Source: Motilimonas pumila (GTDB lineage Bacteria > Pseudomonadota > Gammaproteobacteria > Enterobacterales > CBDFNC01). Taken from it: a stretch of 64,000 bases of DNA. The stretch is from the NCBI RefSeq assembly GCF_003596335.1, contig NZ_QZCH01000004.1:152206-216205 (forward strand), read 5' to 3'. This document shows, one piece after another, positions 25,853-36,241 of this stretch (positions are counted from its first letter, which is position 1; every line of letters begins with the position of its first letter). The position numbers and the translations under genes are program-made. The notes under the pieces were generated by a model. The model worked only from the letters and a program-made list of their open reading frames with translations. It made no database searches and was not told the origin of the DNA.

Positions 25853-27154
25853 TTAAATGCCCATCTCTTGTTTCATCGATTTCACCGACTGCTTGAATGA
25901 AGCCATTTGGCTTTTGGGTACTGAGGCAGAGTAAGGCAATTTCACCTTCAACGGGTTAACTTGACGGCCATTAATGTGGAATTCGTAATGTAAATGTGCG
26001 CCTGTGGAACGCCCAGTATTACCAGTTTTAGCGACTTTCTCACCCATTGAAACCCGTTGGCCTTTGCGCACCAGGATTTTGCTTAAGTGTAGGTAGCGAG
26101 TGGTGTATTTACGGCCGTGTTTGATAACCAGGTACTTACCCGCAAGCGGGTGATTCGCCACTCGCTCTACTACACCGTCACCAATTGAATATACCGAAGT
26201 ACCAATAGGCGTGGCCCAGTCAGTACCATAATGAGGCCTCACTTTACCCGTCACAGGGTGCTTACGATTTAAATTGAAGTGAGAGCTAATACGGTAGCGA
26301 CCATTAATTGGAGATTTACGGTAAGCCTTGGTCAAGCCTTGGCCTTTTTCATCGTAATAACTACCATCTTGGTTGATAAACGCGCTGTAGGTATTATTGC
26401 GACTTTTAATCACTACCCCCAAGACCTCTTCCTGGTAAACATCATCACCGTTAATGCGCTGCTCGTTAACCACCATGTAAAACTTGTCACCCGCTCGCAA
26501 GTTTTTAAACTTAAGTCTGTTTTCCAGTAACTTAGTAATATGAGCAACGCTACTGCGCTTTACTCCACCTTTGCGTGCGCTGGCTTCAAACGAGCCGCGG
26601 ATCTCACCGCTAACCGCTCGCTGTGACCACTTACCAGGGTTAGTGTAAAGGTCTGCCACATAGTTGCCATCTTCTAACTTAAAGGTCAGTTGGTTGGCAA
26701 TGTCGATGTTTAAAATCAGTTGCGTGAGTTTGTTATCGTCATCTAGCGTGGCTTTAATAGACTGGCCTGGTTGCACGTTACCTAACTGTAAGTGCTCTTC
26801 ATCTGCAACCAATAGCTCCATTAAGGTTCGAGGCGGAATATGTAAGCGATCGAAAATATGACTAACGGTATCGCCCCGTTTAATTTCAATAAAATGCTCA
26901 GTGACCCCCGACATGTCTTGCCCCATAGCGGCATGCGCACGCACCACATCAGCGGGGTCTTGGGTTGGTTGGCCGACGTATTGGTTAGATTTTGCTTTAT
27001 CAAGGTCAAGGGTTAATGGCTTTACTATTTTGCTGTCAGGTCCAGCAGCAGTAGAGGTTCCTGAGTCATCGGCAGGCCAAAACAAAACCAATAAGGAAGT
27101 AATGCACACCACCGCAATAGCGGTTAGGTGGAATTTAGGTAAACGTCGAATCAT
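25853..27154 (-). CDS. mepM: M23-family murein endopeptidase, MepM-like
   Basis: Membrane-anchored periplasmic peptidase that cleaves D-Ala-meso-Dap crosslinks to let the sacculus grow. An N-terminal membrane anchor lies at about residues 10-26 (TAIAVVCITSLLVLFW). An OapA/LysM-like domain (FIEIKRGDTVSHIFDRL, about 85-140) precedes the C-terminal LytM zinc domain with HYGTDWATPIG and HLHYEFHINGRQVNP supplying the H...D and HxH ligands. Length 433 is close to E. coli MepM (440). ATG 27154 was chosen; a TTG at 27163 is three codons earlier. Both Shine-Dalgarno sequences are weak. Confidence 0.92.
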   Translation of the reverse strand: MIRRLPKFHLTAIAVVCITSLLVLFWPADDSGTSTAAGPDSKIVKPLTLDLDKAKSNQYVGQPTQDPADVVRAHAAMGQDMSGVTEHFIEIKRGDTVSHIFDRLHIPPRTLMELLVADEEHLQLGNVQPGQSIKATLDDDNKLTQLILNIDIANQLTFKLEDGNYVADLYTNPGKWSQRAVSGEIRGSFEASARKGGVKRSSVAHITKLLENRLKFKNLRAGDKFYMVVNEQRINGDDVYQEEVLGVVIKSRNNTYSAFINQDGSYYDEKGQGLTKAYRKSPINGRYRISSHFNLNRKHPVTGKVRPHYGTDWATPIGTSVYSIGDGVVERVANHPLAGKYLVIKHGRKYTTRYLHLSKILVRKGQRVSMGEKVAKTGNTGRSTGAHLHYEFHINGRQVNPLKVKLPYSASVPKSQMASFKQSVKSMKQEMGI

Positions 27155-27355
27155 GAGCGCCAAAGTAAAACGTTATAATATAACAAAACAAAGCAGTGTA
27201 TAAGAAAAAGTCATTAGAATATAGCCACCGCCCGCTAGGAACAAGGGATTGTGCTCATTTAACCATACAACGGGTAAGGTTTGAGCACAAAAGTGCGTAC
27301 ACAGCGCTTTAGCATCGGAAATATGCTGTCAACGTCACACGCTATTAGCGCCAAA

Positions 27356-27739
27356 CTAGACGCCAGGACGAGCGCCAAACTGACCTTGGTTTTTGCGGAT
27401 GGCGAAAAACATAATAAACGCCATGGCTGTGCCAAGTGGTACCGCCATCAAACACGTCGCACAGGCGATGTAGCCCAATACTTTACCCCACGACGTGCGC
27501 AACAATAAACCGATGCCAGCAGCCACATACAATACTCCCAACACGACAAATAAGCGGGCAACGTACATCACCTCAGACAAAGGCGTACCTTGTTCAAGCG
27601 CCGGGGGGGTTAGCCAGCCAAACATAATCGCACTGCTTTGCAAGGCCAGAAAGCCTCCTACCAACACCCACACGGTGGCTATTATCTGCAATGCTCGCCA
27701 CCATGGCTTGCTGTATTGCTCTGTTGGGAAAAATTTCAT
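27356..27739 (-). CDS. Small four-helix membrane protein, unknown function
   Basis: 127 residues with about four hydrophobic segments (IIATVWVLVGGFLALQ, VARLFVVLGVLYVAAGIGLLL, VLGYIACATCLMAVPLGTAM, and an intermediate one). No family recognised with confidence. Start is ATG 27739; a GTG at 27784 would add 15 residues. Neither has a clear Shine-Dalgarno. It follows the TPR-GGDEF gene after 59 bp on the same strand. Confidence 0.65.
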   Translation of the reverse strand: MKFFPTEQYSKPWWRALQIIATVWVLVGGFLALQSSAIMFGWLTPPALEQGTPLSEVMYVARLFVVLGVLYVAAGIGLLLRTSWGKVLGYIACATCLMAVPLGTAMAFIMFFAIRKNQGQFGARPGV

Positions 27740-27798
27740 CTTGATATCTATATGGGCTTTAAAGGATAACGGGAAAGGTAACACATTACGGCAAGAAT

Positions 27799-29370
27799 TT
27801 ATTGATATTGCACCTGATTTCTACCGCTATGCTTGGCGCTGTATAAGGCTCGGTCAGCGCGGTTAAGCAAATCCGAAACCGTATCTTGGTCGGCCTTGGA
27901 AGCTGCACCTGCACTGATGGTGATATTCCTCCCTGGCACTAAATCAGCCCAGTCATAATTTTGAACTGCCAGTCTTAAGCGCTCTGCAGTCTCGAGGGCT
28001 TGAGCTTTATCACTCACCGCGAGTAAAACCACAAACTCCTCGCCGCCATAGCGCGCCACGGCATCATCTTGGCGAATATTATGAGAAAAAATGCTGGCTA
28101 AACACTGGAGCACCTGATCACCTATTTGGTGGCTATAATTATCATTCACGCCTTTGAAGTGGTCTACGTCAATTAATAATAGAGCATAGCTTTTCTGCTT
28201 TTCTGCCAACGTAATATCAAGCCAGCGGCGATTGTGTATACGAGTCAGAGGGTCGATGTAAACGTCGCGCTCAAGTCGGTTTACCATGGCTTTTTGGCTT
28301 TGTGTTTTCGTTTTAAGCGCCAGGTTTTCGAGTTTCGTTTTCTCCGTTTCTAATTCAGGCTCCCAGCGTTTAAAGCGGCGGAAGCAATTCTGCCCGAGTT
28401 CACTAATAGGCACCTTTTTGAGCAACTCGACCTCGATTGCATGGGCCTTTTTTTCACATTCAAGTGCCGATTGAAAATCGCCTTTATTGCCAAAAGCTAA
28501 ACTCAGAGCATCATAGATTTCGCTTTCTAAAATAGGCAAATTAGCTTGCTGGACTTGCTCCAAACTGGCCTGCAATTGCTCAATCGCAGGGTCATGTTTG
28601 CCTGACAAAGTGCTCACCACGCACTTTTCAAATTGAACCTTGTTAGACACCCAGACGTACCCGGCCAACTGACTATGATGCTGCGCTTTGACCAATAAAT
28701 TAGCGGCAATATCTAACTTACTTTGCGCACGGCAAATTCGGGCATGATAAAGATAGAACTCGGCCCGATAACCGGCGTCTACGACTCCCGCTTTGACCGC
28801 CTCTTGCTCGGTGCGGTCTAATAACTCACTGGCTTCTGGGTATTGTTCAAGAAAAATCAAACAGGCGGCTTGGCACAAATTTAACCTAAGCTTTAAAGGC
28901 GCAGAAGTAATGCCTTCACGGTGGCTTTGGGCTTTATTATAAAAACGCATCGCCCGCTTATGATCATTCACTACTTCAAGCAATACCGCGATACCAATTA
29001 AGGCTTCGACAAAAGCATCTTCATCACCAACACTCGCGCCAACAGAGCCAACCTCTAGCCAAGCTAACATCGATTCTTGATAACGGGTATCTTCCTCGTA
29101 GCAACGCGCCAAAAATTGTTGCGCAATAAGATAATCATGCTTATTTTTACTGCGAGATAATAAGCTTGTCAGCTTCTCCAAGGTTTTTATTGCAGGGCTT
29201 AAATCGCGTAACTTAAAGTGCAATTTTGCCAGTAGTCGCAAACCCAGCTCGTGTTCATGCTGCTCTTGCGCATCATGCAAAAAACTCTGAGTTAGTTGCA
29301 GCGCTTGCTCCAACTCCCCTTGATTAAGCGCATGGTGGGCTTGAGTTAATAAATCGATATCATAACTCAA
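27799..29370 (-). CDS. TPR-repeat diguanylate cyclase (soluble)
   Basis: 523-residue cytosolic protein. About ten tetratricopeptide-like helices (residues 1-325) lead through a coiled segment (ELETEKTKLENLALKTK) to a GGDEF domain (DPLTRIHNRRWLDITL, then GGEEF at 442-446) with an RQDD I-site five residues before it. An active, product-inhibited c-di-GMP synthase is expected, probably controlled by partner binding to the TPR. The start TTG (29370) overlaps the upstream TGA as TTGA, with GGAGGT upstream. An ATG at 29385 lies inside the neighbour and lacks a Shine-Dalgarno. Confidence 0.88.
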   Translation of the reverse strand: MSYDIDLLTQAHHALNQGELEQALQLTQSFLHDAQEQHEHELGLRLLAKLHFKLRDLSPAIKTLEKLTSLLSRSKNKHDYLIAQQFLARCYEEDTRYQESMLAWLEVGSVGASVGDEDAFVEALIGIAVLLEVVNDHKRAMRFYNKAQSHREGITSAPLKLRLNLCQAACLIFLEQYPEASELLDRTEQEAVKAGVVDAGYRAEFYLYHARICRAQSKLDIAANLLVKAQHHSQLAGYVWVSNKVQFEKCVVSTLSGKHDPAIEQLQASLEQVQQANLPILESEIYDALSLAFGNKGDFQSALECEKKAHAIEVELLKKVPISELGQNCFRRFKRWEPELETEKTKLENLALKTKTQSQKAMVNRLERDVYIDPLTRIHNRRWLDITLAEKQKSYALLLIDVDHFKGVNDNYSHQIGDQVLQCLASIFSHNIRQDDAVARYGGEEFVVLLAVSDKAQALETAERLRLAVQNYDWADLVPGRNITISAGAASKADQDTVSDLLNRADRALYSAKHSGRNQVQYQ

Positions 29371-30818
29371 CGCTGTACCTCCCATTGCTGTAATTCATCA
29401 AACAAACATAATTCAGCTTTAACGCTACACCCTTCAATACCTTGTAACCACCAAGGGTAACTGCTGAGTAAGTCTTGAATATGTCGTAATAATTTTTGAT
29501 GTTTGTCAGGGGCAACTTGCACCGTTAGCAATAATTGGTTTTGTTGCCATTGCGTAATTCGATCATCTGGCTGCAATAAAGCATACAAAACATGCAATCC
29601 AAAATGCGTAGCGCTTGGCTCACTGAACGTAACCCTGACAATCGCCCAATCCACTTGATCGCGGCGTAATTGCACTAAGTGCAGCCAGGATTGTGGTAAC
29701 CTAAACTGCGGTAAATGCTCTATTTGAGCGACGTGGTCGGTAATATTTAACCGTCGAATCAGACGCTGTGAGCGCGCATCGAGCTGGCCGCGGGAAGATA
29801 AGTATTGGTCGCGGCCTTTAGAAGCCGATTGCTCGCGCAGTAAATTGACCGAATAATTACGGTATCGTTGATAATGATTGAGGGCATCAAGGTAGACGCC
29901 TAACCGCTCACAGATATTGGCACGCTCGAGGCAAATTTGCGACAACAATTCACCTTCATCAAATTCCAGCGCCATGGTTTCTGCTTGCTGCAAATACTGG
30001 TTGGCAGCTTCTAACTCGCCGGTCTCTTTGGCGACTTTAGATAATGAAATGGAAGCGTGCGCCGACATCCATTTGAGCTCGTGTTCAGTGGCGATATTGA
30101 GAGCAAGGTTTACTTCACTCTTGGCCGCTTCAACATCTCCTGAATATAACAGTGCCAAACCTCGAAAATCATGGATCTCAGCGTGCCAAGTTTGGTCAGT
30201 ACAATCTTGCAGAAGTTTGGAACCACGATCTAAGTAAGGCAACATGTCGGTAAATCGTTGCTGCAAAAATAAGGTCCAAGATAATAAGATGGCAGCCTTA
30301 CCACCTAACCATTCAAACTGACAATACACTGCCAGTTCCAAGGCAAACTTCAGCGCAGACTCCGCATCATGCAGTGAATCTGTGATTCGCCAAACATTAC
30401 CTAACCCGACGAGCGCTTCTATTTGAAACTTAAACTGGTTACTCAGGATTGACTTTTCCAGGCATTGATTCCAGTAATGTTGGGCAGAGCGATACCTCGC
30501 AAGGCCCCAATTGAGGGAAGCGTATCTGTGGTACAACTCTGGACAGAATTCGAATTCAAGCTCGATGGTGAGCAGCGACTCAACGCGGCGGCAGACTTTT
30601 AGTCCCGCGTGATAATCCATGGTATGCCAGTAAACTTCAGCCATTTTGAGTAACGCTTGAACATAACCATGGTCGTGATTCGTTGAGCGTACTTGATTGA
30701 CTATTTGGGTGACTTTTTCGAGGGCGTCAACCGGCCGCTCAGTGATGATATTATCCACTGCAGCCAATGCTTGGGCTAAATCAGCATCTTCAAATCGATA
30801 CGTACGCTTTATCTCCAT
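29367..30818 (-). CDS. TPR protein with a decayed C-terminal GGDEF-like domain
   Basis: 483 residues. Residues 1 to about 340 are TPR-like helices and align in architecture with the next gene. The last 140 residues keep the outline of a GGDEF domain but not its chemistry: VDWAIVRVTF stands where SYALLLIDVDHF is in the neighbour, and DDRITQWQQNQLLLTVQ where DDAVARYGGEEFVVLL is, so QQNQL (about 425-429) replaces GGEEF. It also ends before the last GGDEF helices. No cyclase activity is expected; it may be a partner or sensor for the downstream cyclase, to which it is translationally coupled. ATG 30818 is the only reasonable start. Confidence 0.75.
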   Translation of the reverse strand: MEIKRTYRFEDADLAQALAAVDNIITERPVDALEKVTQIVNQVRSTNHDHGYVQALLKMAEVYWHTMDYHAGLKVCRRVESLLTIELEFEFCPELYHRYASLNWGLARYRSAQHYWNQCLEKSILSNQFKFQIEALVGLGNVWRITDSLHDAESALKFALELAVYCQFEWLGGKAAILLSWTLFLQQRFTDMLPYLDRGSKLLQDCTDQTWHAEIHDFRGLALLYSGDVEAAKSEVNLALNIATEHELKWMSAHASISLSKVAKETGELEAANQYLQQAETMALEFDEGELLSQICLERANICERLGVYLDALNHYQRYRNYSVNLLREQSASKGRDQYLSSRGQLDARSQRLIRRLNITDHVAQIEHLPQFRLPQSWLHLVQLRRDQVDWAIVRVTFSEPSATHFGLHVLYALLQPDDRITQWQQNQLLLTVQVAPDKHQKLLRHIQDLLSSYPWWLQGIEGCSVKAELCLFDELQQWEVQR

Positions 30819-31011
30819 TCAAATAGTCAACCAAATAATAATTGAGGAGCCATAATATCAAAAATCAAAATCTACAGTTGATTTCAAAGCAACAAAAACT
30901 TAGAAACATGAGTCTTTCCACCAATTACACCCTCTGACACAAGCCTAAAAACTCGTAGTACCAAGTATAATGTACCGACTAAAAAAGCAGAATGACACCC
31001 ATTTCTCTTCA

Positions 31012-31716
31012 TCAACCACCCAAATACGCCTTTCTGACTGCTTCGTTGGTCAATAAGTTACTGCCGCTGTCTTCTAATACAATACGACCATTTTCGAGCA
31101 CATAACCGCGGTCAGCCAAGCGCAAAGCTTGATTGGCATTTTGCTCGACCAAAAAGACGGTAATGCCTTTACTTCGCAGCGTTTCAATAATGTCAAAAAT
31201 CTGCTGAATAATGATAGGGGCTAACCCGAGTGAAGGCTCATCTAAAAACAACAGCCGAGGTTTACTCATTAAGGCCCTGCCCATCGCCAACATTTGTTGC
31301 TCGCCGCCAGACATGGTGCCCGCACGTTGCAATTTTCGCTCTAACAAGCGTGGAAACAAATCATAAACTTCTTGTTCTAAACGCTCAAACTCAGCTTTGT
31401 CTTGCAAGAAAAAACCGCCCATATGCAGGTTTTCTTCAACCGTTAAGCGCGAGAAGATCCGCCTGCCTTCCGGTACAATGGCAATGTCTTGGCGCATAAT
31501 GGTAGATGTAGCCTGGTGGTGGATGGGCTGACCTTCAAAGAGAATTTCACCACTGCTGGCTTTAGGCTCACCGCACACCGTCATCAATAAGGTCGTTTTA
31601 CCGGCTCCATTTGCGCCAATTAAGCTAACAATTTCACCTTCGCCAACCTGTATATTAACGTCATGTAACGCTTGAATTTGACCATAATGGGCATTGACGT
31701 TTTTCAGCTCTAACAT
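31012..31716 (-). CDS. livF: Branched-chain amino-acid ABC transporter ATP-binding protein LivF
   Basis: One of the two ATPases driving high-affinity Leu/Ile/Val uptake. Walker A GANGAGKTTLL, signature MSGGEQQMLAMGRALM, Walker B LLFLDEPSLGL and the H-loop replaced by FLVEQNANQAL are all typical of LivF. Length 234 is normal. Its ATG shares a base with the livG stop (TAATG). It is last in the livHMGF unit. Confidence 0.95.
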   Translation of the reverse strand: MLELKNVNAHYGQIQALHDVNIQVGEGEIVSLIGANGAGKTTLLMTVCGEPKASSGEILFEGQPIHHQATSTIMRQDIAIVPEGRRIFSRLTVEENLHMGGFFLQDKAEFERLEQEVYDLFPRLLERKLQRAGTMSGGEQQMLAMGRALMSKPRLLFLDEPSLGLAPIIIQQIFDIIETLRSKGITVFLVEQNANQALRLADRGYVLENGRIVLEDSGSNLLTNEAVRKAYLGG

Positions 31717-32480
31717 TAAAACTCTCCCAAATAGGCTTTGATCACTTCAGGGTTAGACTGAATTTGCTCTGGGGTGCCGTCTGCCAATGGACAACCTTGG
31801 TTAACCACATAAATGCGATCAGAAATGCCCATCACTAGCTTCATATCGTGCTCGATGAGCAAGACCGAAACTTGGTGTTTATCTCTCAGCTCCACAATCA
31901 ATTCATCAAGCTCCGCAGTTTCAGCCGGGTTCAAACCTGCGGCTGGCTCGTCCAACATCAATAAGTTAGGCTGCGTCATCATGCAGCGTGCTATTTCCAA
32001 TCGCCTTTGCTGACCATACGCCAAATTGCCGGCTTCTCGATTGGCAAACTCACTGAGACCAATGCGTTCAAGCCATGCCGACGCCCTTTCTACACCTTGC
32101 TGCTCAGCTTGGCGAAAGCTTGCCGTTTTAAACAAGCCCGCAAGAAAGCCAGTGTTGAGGTGGCGGTGTTGCGCCACCAGCAAGTTTTCAATCACCGTCA
32201 TATCTTTAAACAAACGAACGTGCTGAAACGTACGCACCATGCCTTTGCGCGAAATAATATGGCCAGGCAACTGCTGTAACGGTTCACCGCGATATATGAT
32301 CTGGCCTGCGGTGGGCTTATAAAACCCTGTTAAGCAATTAAATACGGTCGTTTTACCCGCACCATTGGGACCAATGATCGAAATAATTTCTTTTTCGTAC
32401 ACATCAAGGGCAACATTGTTGACGGCTAACAATCCACCAAAGCGCATGGTCAAACCGGAGACATGTAATAGCTTATCCAT
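31716..32480 (-). CDS. livG: Branched-chain amino-acid ABC transporter ATP-binding protein LivG
   Basis: Second ATPase of the LIV transporter, 254 residues. Walker [17 protein letters not shown], signature [16 protein letters not shown], Walker [13 protein letters not shown] and IEHDMKLVM are visible. The LAYG signature and the insertion after [12 protein letters not shown] distinguish LivG from LivF. It overlaps the end of livM by 8 bp. Confidence 0.95.
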   Translation of the reverse strand: MDKLLHVSGLTMRFGGLLAVNNVALDVYEKEIISIIGPNGAGKTTVFNCLTGFYKPTAGQIIYRGEPLQQLPGHIISRKGMVRTFQHVRLFKDMTVIENLLVAQHRHLNTGFLAGLFKTASFRQAEQQGVERASAWLERIGLSEFANREAGNLAYGQQRRLEIARCMMTQPNLLMLDEPAAGLNPAETAELDELIVELRDKHQVSVLLIEHDMKLVMGISDRIYVVNQGCPLADGTPEQIQSNPEVIKAYLGEF

Positions 32481-33741
32481 TGCGCATCTCCATTTTCGGG
32501 CGAGTCATTGGCAATAGTCCCTGCGGCCGCCAAATCATCATAAATACCATCATTAAACCAAACATCAGCATTCGGTATTCATTAAACTCTCGCGCCATCT
32601 CTGGCAGAATGGTCATAATAATGGCCGCTAAAATCACCCCAACCTGCGAACCCATACCGCCTAATACGACGATGGCTAAAATGATGGCAGATTCGATAAA
32701 CGTAAAGGACTCCGGACTGATAAAACCTTGCCGAGCGGCAAAAAAACTGCCGGCAAAACCTGCAAACGCAGCGCCTATGGTAAATGCGGATAACTTAATG
32801 ACGGTGGGGTTTAACCCTAATGAGCGACACGCAATCTCGTCCTCACGCAGCGCTTCCCACGCTCTCCCCAAAGGCATTCGCAGCAATCGGTTGATCACAA
32901 AGATGGTGAACACAACAAGCATAACCGCCGCCAAATAGACAAAAATCACCTTGTAAGTAGAGCTGTAATCAATGCCAAAGAATTCATGAAATAAGCCATT
33001 GCCTTCCTCTTTAACACGACGGCCAAACTCTAACCCGAACAGCGTGGGTTTGGGGATCTGACTAATGCCATTTGGCCCACCGGTGAGCTCCGTCATGTTG
33101 TTGAGCAAGATACGAATAATCTCCCCAAAGCCCAAGGTGACGATGGCAAGGTAATCGCCTCGCAACCGTAACACAGGAAAGCCTAATAAAAAGCCAAACA
33201 GTGCTGCCAGGCCGCCTGCAATAGGTAATGCAGTCCAAAAGCCGACACCAAAATAGCTGTTTAAAATGGCATAAGAGTATGCCCCTACGGCGTAAAACCC
33301 AACGTAACCGAGATCAAGTAACCCCGCTAACCCCACCACCACATTTAACCCCAAGCCGAGCATGACGTAGATTAAGGTTAAAGTGGCAAGGTCAACCGCG
33401 CCACGCGACGCAAAAAATGGCCAAATTAATAAACCGGCTAGTACCGCCACGGTTACAAAGCGGTATAAGGTCGGCTTTTGCTCTGGTGCAGGTAGTTTAA
33501 AACCCACGCCACGGCTTTTAGTTTTAATGCCTTGGGTGAGCTGAGAAATAGGCGCTTTAAATAACTGGGTAAAAAACACCAAGGTGACACCGGCGACTAC
33601 CCAAGCGACGTGTTTACTGTCATTGAGCACTATGGTGAGGCCTTCAGGTTGATTTTCCAGTTGCAGACCAAGCAACCAACTGGAAAGTATCAGCATGACC
33701 ACAGACGCAATTAAGGCGTCGATTAAGCTTGATTTACTCAT
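32473..33741 (-). CDS. livM: Branched-chain amino-acid ABC transporter permease LivM
   Basis: Inner-membrane permease of the LIV system, 422 residues with about ten hydrophobic segments. The permease signature region is [21 protein letters not shown], followed by [22 protein letters not shown]. The N-terminal 100 residues form an extra two-helix extension like that of E. coli LivM (425). The ATG overlaps the livH TGA (ATGA). Confidence 0.94.
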   Translation of the reverse strand: MSKSSLIDALIASVVMLILSSWLLGLQLENQPEGLTIVLNDSKHVAWVVAGVTLVFFTQLFKAPISQLTQGIKTKSRGVGFKLPAPEQKPTLYRFVTVAVLAGLLIWPFFASRGAVDLATLTLIYVMLGLGLNVVVGLAGLLDLGYVGFYAVGAYSYAILNSYFGVGFWTALPIAGGLAALFGFLLGFPVLRLRGDYLAIVTLGFGEIIRILLNNMTELTGGPNGISQIPKPTLFGLEFGRRVKEEGNGLFHEFFGIDYSSTYKVIFVYLAAVMLVVFTIFVINRLLRMPLGRAWEALREDEIACRSLGLNPTVIKLSAFTIGAAFAGFAGSFFAARQGFISPESFTFIESAIILAIVVLGGMGSQVGVILAAIIMTILPEMAREFNEYRMLMFGLMMVFMMIWRPQGLLPMTRPKMEMRNG

Positions 33742-34664
33742 ACTTTTTCAACCTCTGGTTTACCTAAAATACCCGTCGGCATAAACAGTAAAACAAAACA
33801 CAATAAGCCAAACGACACCACGTCTTTATATTCGGTACTGAAATAACCCGCCGTGATCGCTTCTGCAATACCCAGCAGTAACCCCCCTAACACCGCACCG
33901 GGAATGCTGCCAATGCCTCCGAGCACCGCCGCAGTAAAAGCTTTAAGGCCGGCCATAAAACCAAGGTATGGGTTGATAACACCGTAATACATGCCCAGTA
34001 ATACCCCCGCCACAGCAGCAAGCGCAGCGCCGATAACAAAGGTAATTGAAATGACTTTATTGGTATTGATGCCGAGTAAGTTCGCCATGCCAATATCTTC
34101 AGCACAAGCGCGACATGCTCGTCCCATTCGTGACTTTGAAATAAACAGGGTCAGCGCAGTCATCGACAAAAAAGTCACGACAAATATCACCACCTGCATA
34201 TAAGAGAGGGTGATGTTAAACCCATCCGCTGGGCCTATGGTCCACCCCCCAGTGATCAAACTCGGCATCGCTATATCGCGAGAACCTTGCGCCAAGCGCA
34301 CAAAGTTTTGCAAGAATATCGACATGCCAATGGCAGAAATGAGCGGGATTAATCGATTGCCGCCACGCAATGGCCGGTAAGCAACCCGCTCGATACTCCA
34401 GCCATAAGCACTGGTAATGATAATGCTCAAGCTGAACGCGGCAATAAGCAGCAAAGGTAAACTGTCAATGCCGACCATCGCCAAGCCCGCTAACACAAAA
34501 AACGCGGCGTAACTGCCCAGCATATAAACTTCACCGTGGGCAAAGTTAATCATGCCGATGATGCCGTACACCATGGTGTAACCAATGGCGATAAGCGCAT
34601 AAGTACTGCCAATGGTGACGCCGTTGAGAATTTGCTGAAGGAAATAATAAAACTGCTCAGACAT
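33738..34664 (-). CDS. livH: Branched-chain amino-acid ABC transporter permease LivH
   Basis: Inner-membrane permease partner of LivM, 308 residues with about eight hydrophobic segments. It begins [25 protein letters not shown] and contains [14 protein letters not shown] and [16 protein letters not shown], all characteristic of LivH. It is first of the overlapping permease/ATPase genes and lies 70 bp after livK, past an intrinsic terminator. Confidence 0.95.
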   Translation of the reverse strand: MSEQFYYFLQQILNGVTIGSTYALIAIGYTMVYGIIGMINFAHGEVYMLGSYAAFFVLAGLAMVGIDSLPLLLIAAFSLSIIITSAYGWSIERVAYRPLRGGNRLIPLISAIGMSIFLQNFVRLAQGSRDIAMPSLITGGWTIGPADGFNITLSYMQVVIFVVTFLSMTALTLFISKSRMGRACRACAEDIGMANLLGINTNKVISITFVIGAALAAVAGVLLGMYYGVINPYLGFMAGLKAFTAAVLGGIGSIPGAVLGGLLLGIAEAITAGYFSTEYKDVVSFGLLCFVLLFMPTGILGKPEVEKV

Positions 34665-34701
34665 AATATTACCAACCTGTCGCGGGTGGACGCTTTAGAT
34701 C

Positions 34702-34724
34702 AAAAAAAGCCGGGCAAGCCCGGC
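34702..34724 (-). terminator. Terminator between livK and livHMGF
   Basis: GCCGGGC (34709-34715) and GCCCGGC (34718-34724) form a tight 7-bp G-C stem, followed on the minus strand by seven T. It should stop most transcripts after livK and let a fraction through to the permease genes. Confidence 0.85.
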
Positions 34725-34733
34725 ATCAGTCAT

Positions 34734-35849
34734 TTAATTTTGGCTTGAAGTGCCGTCTTTATGCCAAGTAAAGACGCCAAACTCAAAGCCCTTGAGATCG
34801 CCTTTTTTATCCCACGCCAGCTCACCCATTACGGTGTTAGTTGGCGTGGCTCTAAGATATTCGGCTAAATCCATCGGATCAGTCTTACCGGCTTTCAACC
34901 CTTGAGAAATGGCTTGAACAGCGGCATAACCTGTCCATACAAAGGGTCCTGTAGCGTCTCCACCTTTGGCGACGATGTGGTCGACTACAGCTTTGTTCTC
35001 TGGCAGTAAGTCGTACTTCTTCGGTAAAGTAACCAACAAACCTTCCGAGGCTTCGCCAGCAATAGCCGAAATGTCCTTGTTACCCACGCCTTCTGGTCCC
35101 ATAAACTGCGCGGTTAATCCTTTTTCTTTTGATTGGCGCAACAACAAACCCAGTTCAGGGTGGTAACCGCCGTAATAAACAAAGTCGACATTCAGCTTTT
35201 TCAGTTTTGCAATCAATGCCGAGAAGTCTTTATCACCCGCGGTGACACCTTCAAATGCCACTACAGGAATCTTGGCTGCTTCAAGACCCGCTTTCACAGA
35301 TGAGGCAATGCCCTCACCGTATTGTTGTTTGTCGTGGATCACCGCCACTTTTTTCGGCTTTACATGATCGATAATATAGTTAGAGGCAGTAGGGCCCTGG
35401 TCACTGTCTAAACCTATGGTGCGAAAAATCAGTTCATAACCTCTCGCAGTAATGTCTGGGCTAGTCGACGCAGCAGTGATCATTAAGATGCCCTCGTCTT
35501 CATAAATATCAGATGCCGGCTGAGTCGCACTTGAACACAAATGGCCGAGAACAAACTGAGCCCCATCGTTGACGATTTTATTGGCTACCGCCACCGCTTG
35601 CTTGGGGTCGCACGCGTCATCATATATCACGCCTTCAAGCTGTTTGCCGTTAATACCACCAGCGGCATTTATCATCTCAATTGCGGCATTACCGCCGGTA
35701 AATTGCATATCACCGTATTGCGCGACTGGCCCGGTGACTGGCCCAGCCATGGCAATTTTAATGGTATCTGCAGCTTGGGCTAATGTTGATGCGCCAAATA
35801 AAGTCATTGCCGCTGCTACGCTAGCCGCCGTTTTTGTCCACTTGTTCAT
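34734..35849 (-). CDS. livK: Branched-chain amino-acid periplasmic binding protein
   Basis: Periplasmic Leu/Ile/Val-binding protein of the LIV ABC system (LivJ/LivK type), 371 residues. A signal peptide ([19 protein letters not shown], cleavage after AQA) precedes [20 protein letters not shown], and [18 protein letters not shown] is the ligand-binding segment with the disulfide Cys pair. Start is ATG 35849 behind GGAGAAGG; the open frame extends upstream to 36029 but that part has no protein-like composition. LivJ and LivK cannot be told apart by eye. Confidence 0.94.
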   Translation of the reverse strand: MNKWTKTAASVAAAMTLFGASTLAQAADTIKIAMAGPVTGPVAQYGDMQFTGGNAAIEMINAAGGINGKQLEGVIYDDACDPKQAVAVANKIVNDGAQFVLGHLCSSATQPASDIYEDEGILMITAASTSPDITARGYELIFRTIGLDSDQGPTASNYIIDHVKPKKVAVIHDKQQYGEGIASSVKAGLEAAKIPVVAFEGVTAGDKDFSALIAKLKKLNVDFVYYGGYHPELGLLLRQSKEKGLTAQFMGPEGVGNKDISAIAGEASEGLLVTLPKKYDLLPENKAVVDHIVAKGGDATGPFVWTGYAAVQAISQGLKAGKTDPMDLAEYLRATPTNTVMGELAWDKKGDLKGFEFGVFTWHKDGTSSQN

Positions 35850-36241
35850 TTCGCCTTCTCCGTGTTCTTGGCTGTAAAGAGCGCTAGTAAAGCCGCCTTT
35901 CGCAAATTGAGTTAACTTTCTTGTAACACTCAAAATATTAGATGAACAAGGTGGATTACGTGAAGTTTGTGACGGATCAGGTTCGCAGTCTTGGCATAAC
36001 TCATGGTAAATAAACATAAAAACCAACAAAACCTCTACTGCTGAGATAAAAGTAAACCACCAGAGCCAACAGATAAAAACCTAAGCAGCATAAAACACTA
36101 AGTTCTAATTCAGTGAGAGATTGCTCATGCTGTGAGGTTACGCCTTTTTGGCCTAAAACTGATTTAACCTGCCGTTTATGGTCAATAATGTTATTATGGC
36201 GACGGCCCGTATATTTAACTTCCTTCATAAGAGTAACTTAC
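35850..36241. other. Divergent promoter region between livK and hldD
   Basis: 392 bp containing the upstream sequences of both genes. No gene is supported; the open frames crossing it are shadows or 5' extensions. No clear operator was recognised. Confidence 0.5.

Noticed and set aside
35850..36029. N-terminal extension of the LIV binding protein
   Set aside because: A clear signal peptide starts at 35849 with its own Shine-Dalgarno; the upstream segment has no protein-like character.
36113..36241. N-terminal extension of HldD
   Set aside because: The conserved N-terminus [12 protein letters not shown] starts at 36242; the extension has no homology or Shine-Dalgarno.
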